DNA of 7,016 nucleotides from DUEN01 sp024277095 (GTDB taxonomy: Bacteria; Chloroflexota; Anaerolineae; DUEN01), in assembly GCA_024277095.1 (NCBI GenBank), contig JAJRVX010000548.1:1-7016 (forward strand), given 5' to 3'. A model generated the notes under the pieces. That model was not told where the DNA came from. It saw nothing but the letters and a program-made list of their open reading frames with translations, and made no database searches. Positions within the stretch are counted from its first letter, which is position 1. Each line of letters begins with the position of its first letter. The translations under genes were made by a program, and so were the position numbers. Of this stretch, positions 4,693-7,016 are shown in pieces.

Positions 4693-5820
4693 GTGAACAT
4701 CCAGGCCATACGAGCACTGTTTCCGGTCACCCAAAAGAAGGTCTACCTCAACCACGCGGCCGTGTCCCCCATGCCCAAGCCCGTCTACGACGCGATGCGT
4801 TCCTTCCTGGATCAGCGGCTGCAGCAGGGCACGGCCTCATATGACGAGGAGCACAACCCCTTGACGCAAGCGCGGGAGCGTGCGGCGCAGCTCATCGGCG
4901 CCCGGCCGGAGGAGATCGCCATCACCCGCAACACGTCCCATGGCATCATGCTGGTCGCCGAGGGGCTGAACTGGCAGCCAGGCGATAACGTGGTGTGCGC
5001 GGAGACGGAGTTTCCCGCCACCGTATACCCGTGGCGCAACCTGGAGGATCGCGGGGTGGAGACCCGCATCGTCCCGGCCCAGGGCCATCGCGTCCCCCTG
5101 GACGGGCTGCGCGCCGCCATGGACCGGCGCACTCGCGTCGTGTCCATCAGCTTCGTCGAGTTCCTGACCGGATATCGCAACGATCTGGCGGCCATCGCCC
5201 AGATGTGCCGTGAGGTGGGAGCCTACCTGTGTGTGGATGCCATCCAGGGGCTCGGCGCTATCGACCTGAACGTGGAGGAGACGGGCATCGACTTCCTGTC
5301 CGCCGGAGGGTTCAAATGGCTACTGGGCCCCACCGGGGCGGGCATCTTCTATTGCCGGCAGGAGCGCCTCAACGACCTGAGCCAGGCCATATTGGGCTTC
5401 GGCGGCGTGGACGCGGAGCCGGGGGACTACTTCCACTTCGATCTGCCGTGGAAGCAGGACGCCTCGCGTTTTGAGGAGGGCGTCCTGGCCTTCAACAGCG
5501 TCACGGGCCTCGCCGCCAGCCTGAAGTTCATCCTCGATGTAGGGGTCCCCCAGATCCAGGCTCGCGTGCTGGACCTGACCGGCTACCTGCTGGAGCAACT
5601 CCAAGGGCGTCAGGTGGAGATCATTACCCCGCACGCGCGGCCGGAGGAGCGCTCCGGCATCGTCTCGTTCATCCCCAGGGGAGAGGACCCGGCCCTGCTG
5701 GTCGAGCGCATGGGGGAGGAGGACATCGTCGTCTCCCAGCGCGGCCCCGCCATCCGGGTGTCACCCCATTTCTACAACACCACCGAGGAGATCGATCGGG
5801 TACTCGAGTTCATCCCATGA
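4693..5820 (+). CDS. Class-V aminotransferase-fold PLP enzyme
   Basis: A 375-residue fold-type I PLP enzyme of the class-V family (SufS, isopenicillin-N epimerase, kynureninase group). It starts with the family's YLNHAAVSPMP (18-28). Further landmarks are N80-T81-S82 (cofactor phosphate region), VDAIQGLG with D182 (pairs with the pyridine nitrogen), SAGGFKWLLGPTG with K208 as the Schiff-base lysine, and RVSPHFYNTTEEID (355-368) near the C-terminus. The active-site cysteine loop of cysteine desulfurases (RTGHHCAQP in SufS, SGSACS in IscS) is absent: VVSQRG runs straight into PAIRVSPHF. A desulfurase role is therefore unlikely, and epimerase, lyase or transaminase activity on an unknown amino acid is more plausible. 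No suf genes are adjacent. Its stop overlaps the tgt start as ATGA, so the two are co-transcribed and probably translationally coupled. Confidence 0.85.
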   Translation: MNIQAIRALFPVTQKKVYLNHAAVSPMPKPVYDAMRSFLDQRLQQGTASYDEEHNPLTQARERAAQLIGARPEEIAITRNTSHGIMLVAEGLNWQPGDNVVCAETEFPATVYPWRNLEDRGVETRIVPAQGHRVPLDGLRAAMDRRTRVVSISFVEFLTGYRNDLAAIAQMCREVGAYLCVDAIQGLGAIDLNVEETGIDFLSAGGFKWLLGPTGAGIFYCRQERLNDLSQAILGFGGVDAEPGDYFHFDLPWKQDASRFEEGVLAFNSVTGLAASLKFILDVGVPQIQARVLDLTGYLLEQLQGRQVEIITPHARPEERSGIVSFIPRGEDPALLVERMGEEDIVVSQRGPAIRVSPHFYNTTEEIDRVLEFIP

Positions 5821-7016
5821 CAATCCCCAATTCCCAATCTCCAAATCGCCAATCTTCAAACCAATCGTTCCCTTTCCATTTCTCAATCGAAGCCACCGAC
5901 GGCCTGGCCCGTGTCGGCGTCTTCCATACCCCTCACGGTCCCATCCACATGCCCTGCTTCGCGCCGGTGGGCACCCAGGCCACCGTGAAGACGGTCACGC
6001 CTCAGGAGCTGGAGGCGCTCGGCGCCGAGCTGATCCTGGCCAACACGTATCATCTCTATCTGCGCCCCGGGGCCGAGCTCATCGCCCGTCTGGGCGGGCT
6101 GCACCGCTTCATGGCCTGGGACCATCCCATCATCACCGATTCCGGCGGGTTTCAGATCTTCAGCCTGGCCCACATGCGACGAGTGGACGAGGACGGCGTC
6201 ACGTTCCGATCGCACATCGACGGCTCGGAACATCGCTTCACACCTGAACTGGCGATCCAGACCCAGGAGCTGCTGGGCGCCGACATCATCATGTGCCTGG
6301 ACGAATGCCCCGACCCCAGGGATCGAGCCTACAATGAGGAGGCGCTGCGCCGCACCCACGCCTGGGCGGAGCGATGCAAGGCTGCCCAGCGACGGAAGGA
6401 CCAGGCGCTGTTCGGCATCGTCCAGGGCGGCATCTTCCCCGATCTGCGGGCGGAGAGCGCCCGGTTCCTGAGCGCCCTGGACTTCCCCGGCTACGCCATC
6501 GGCGGGCTGTCCGTCGGCGAGACGAAGGAGGAGATGTACGCCACGCTGGACGCGCTGATGCCGCTCATGCCGGCCGACCGGCCGCGCTACCTCATGGGCG
6601 TGGGCACGCCGGAGGACATCCTGGAGGCCGTGGCCCGGGGCATCGACCTGTTCGATTGTGTGCTGCCCACCCGGGTGGCCCGCAACGGAGGGCTGCTCAC
6701 CCGGCGGGGTCGGATCAACCTGCGCAGCGCCCGGTTCGCCGAGGACCCCGATCCCGTGGAGCCGGGCTGCACCTGCTACACCTGCCAACACTTCAGCCGG
6801 GCCTACCTGCGTCACCTGTTCAAGGCGGGCGAGGTCCTGGCCCTGCGACTGGCCACCCTCCATAACCTGCACTTTATGCTCCGCCTGATGGACGACGTGC
6901 GTGCTCACATCCGGGCGGGCACGTATTTGCAGTTCAAGGCGGAGTTCCTGGCTCACTACACCCTGCCCGATCAGGAGGCCCGACACGCGCAGTTGGAGCG
7001 TCGTCGGAAGGCCCTC
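5817..7016 (+). CDS. tgt: tRNA-guanine transglycosylase, queuosine pathway (3' end outside window)
   Basis: Exchanges guanine-34 of GUN-anticodon tRNAs for preQ1, the base-exchange step of queuosine synthesis. Four hundred codons are open to the right edge; the bacterial enzyme is about 370-390 residues, so the stop should lie just beyond. All key residues are present, almost in Zymomonas numbering: D108 in TDSGGFQ, D161 in LDEC, Q203 and G229-G230-L231 in the substrate pocket, and nucleophile D280 in FDCVLPTR. The zinc set is C318-x-C320-x2-C323 and H349. Homology with other Tgt proteins starts near residue 19 (PFHFSIEATDGLAR). The first 17 residues (TIPNSQSPNRQSSNQS after Met) are an unusual Ser/Asn/Gln tail encoded by a heptamer repeat. 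No other ATG, GTG or TTG in frame lies between 5817 and the homologous part. The SD is weak; coupling to the upstream gene through ATGA is likely. The queA and queCDEF genes are not in view. Confidence 0.95.
   Translation, partial: MTIPNSQSPNRQSSNQSFPFHFSIEATDGLARVGVFHTPHGPIHMPCFAPVGTQATVKTVTPQELEALGAELILANTYHLYLRPGAELIARLGGLHRFMAWDHPIITDSGGFQIFSLAHMRRVDEDGVTFRSHIDGSEHRFTPELAIQTQELLGADIIMCLDECPDPRDRAYNEEALRRTHAWAERCKAAQRRKDQALFGIVQGGIFPDLRAESARFLSALDFPGYAIGGLSVGETKEEMYATLDALMPLMPADRPRYLMGVGTPEDILEAVARGIDLFDCVLPTRVARNGGLLTRRGRINLRSARFAEDPDPVEPGCTCYTCQHFSRAYLRHLFKAGEVLALRLATLHNLHFMLRLMDDVRAHIRAGTYLQFKAEFLAHYTLPDQEARHAQLERRRKAL
5825..5865 (+). repeat. Degenerate CCAAT heptamer repeat at the start of tgt
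   Basis: Successive units are CCCCAAT (5825), TCCCAAT (5832), CTCCAAAT (5839, 8 nt), CGCCAAT (5847), then a decayed CTTCAAA and CCAAT (ending 5865). The consensus NNCCAAT recalls the short tandemly repeated heptamers (STRR, CCCCART type) of cyanobacterial intergenic DNA and similar CCAAT-type strings in Chloroflexota. Here it starts 5 bp after the upstream stop codon and is read as the N-terminus of Tgt. Confidence 0.65.

Noticed and set aside
5883..6986. Minus-strand open frame of 367 residues across tgt
   Set aside because: Antisense to a protein with every Tgt catalytic and zinc residue; its composition is a mirror of GC-rich codons.
1..7016. CRISPR array, tRNA or rRNA genes
   Set aside because: No regularly spaced direct repeats of 25-40 bp, cloverleaf-like segments or rRNA signatures were found by eye; the only short tandem repeats are the TGGTATAAT pair and the CCAAT heptamers.

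Overview
The window reads as bacterial chromosome with a GC-rich backbone (41 of 60 bases G+C in 5281-5340) and an AT-richer block at the left edge (24 of 60 in 421-480, 25 of 60 in 661-720). The best guess for the host is a Chloroflexota (Anaerolineae-like) bacterium. This rests on the style of the secreted beta-propeller protein with its C-terminal 'FLPAV' tail, on the transposase N-terminus at the left edge, and on a degenerate CCAAT-type heptamer repeat at a gene junction. No rRNA or other phylogenetic marker is present, so this is an inference.

Left block (1-1000). The first 14 codons of a probable transposase (Cys zinc-ribbon start) run off the left edge on the minus strand, with their own SD and a plausible promoter. 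Directly upstream of it, on the same strand, lies a complete two-gene toxin-antitoxin operon: mntA (nucleotidyltransferase antitoxin, GSx10DxD) followed, with an 8-bp overlap, by hepT (HEPN RNase toxin, Rx4HxY). The operon has a strong SD and a promoter containing two perfect TATAAT boxes in direct repeat. Low GC and the adjacent insertion sequence suggest horizontal acquisition.

Middle (1000-2520). A BPNT1/CysQ-like member of the inositol monophosphatase superfamily (minus) lies head-to-head with a DUF123/GIY-YIG-type protein (plus). Their start codons overlap, so any promoter must lie inside the other gene. A 165-bp convergent intergenic region follows, holding an 11-bp perfect inverted repeat.

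Right (2519-7016). A secreted protein of 648 residues (minus) has a signal peptide, seven FG-GAP/VCBS calcium-binding blade motifs and BACON/Ig-like C-terminal domains. A 227-bp divergent region with two good sigma-70-type promoters separates it from a plus-strand operon. That operon holds a class-V PLP enzyme (GTG start) and tgt, the tRNA-guanine transglycosylase for queuosine synthesis, overlapping by ATGA. tgt carries its full catalytic and zinc set, is incomplete at the right edge, and begins with a low-complexity tail encoded by a heptamer repeat.

I did not find a clearly new multi-gene system. The points most worth checking are the possible read-through-sensing hairpin at the transposase start, the heptamer repeat inside the start of tgt, and the overlapping divergent start codons.
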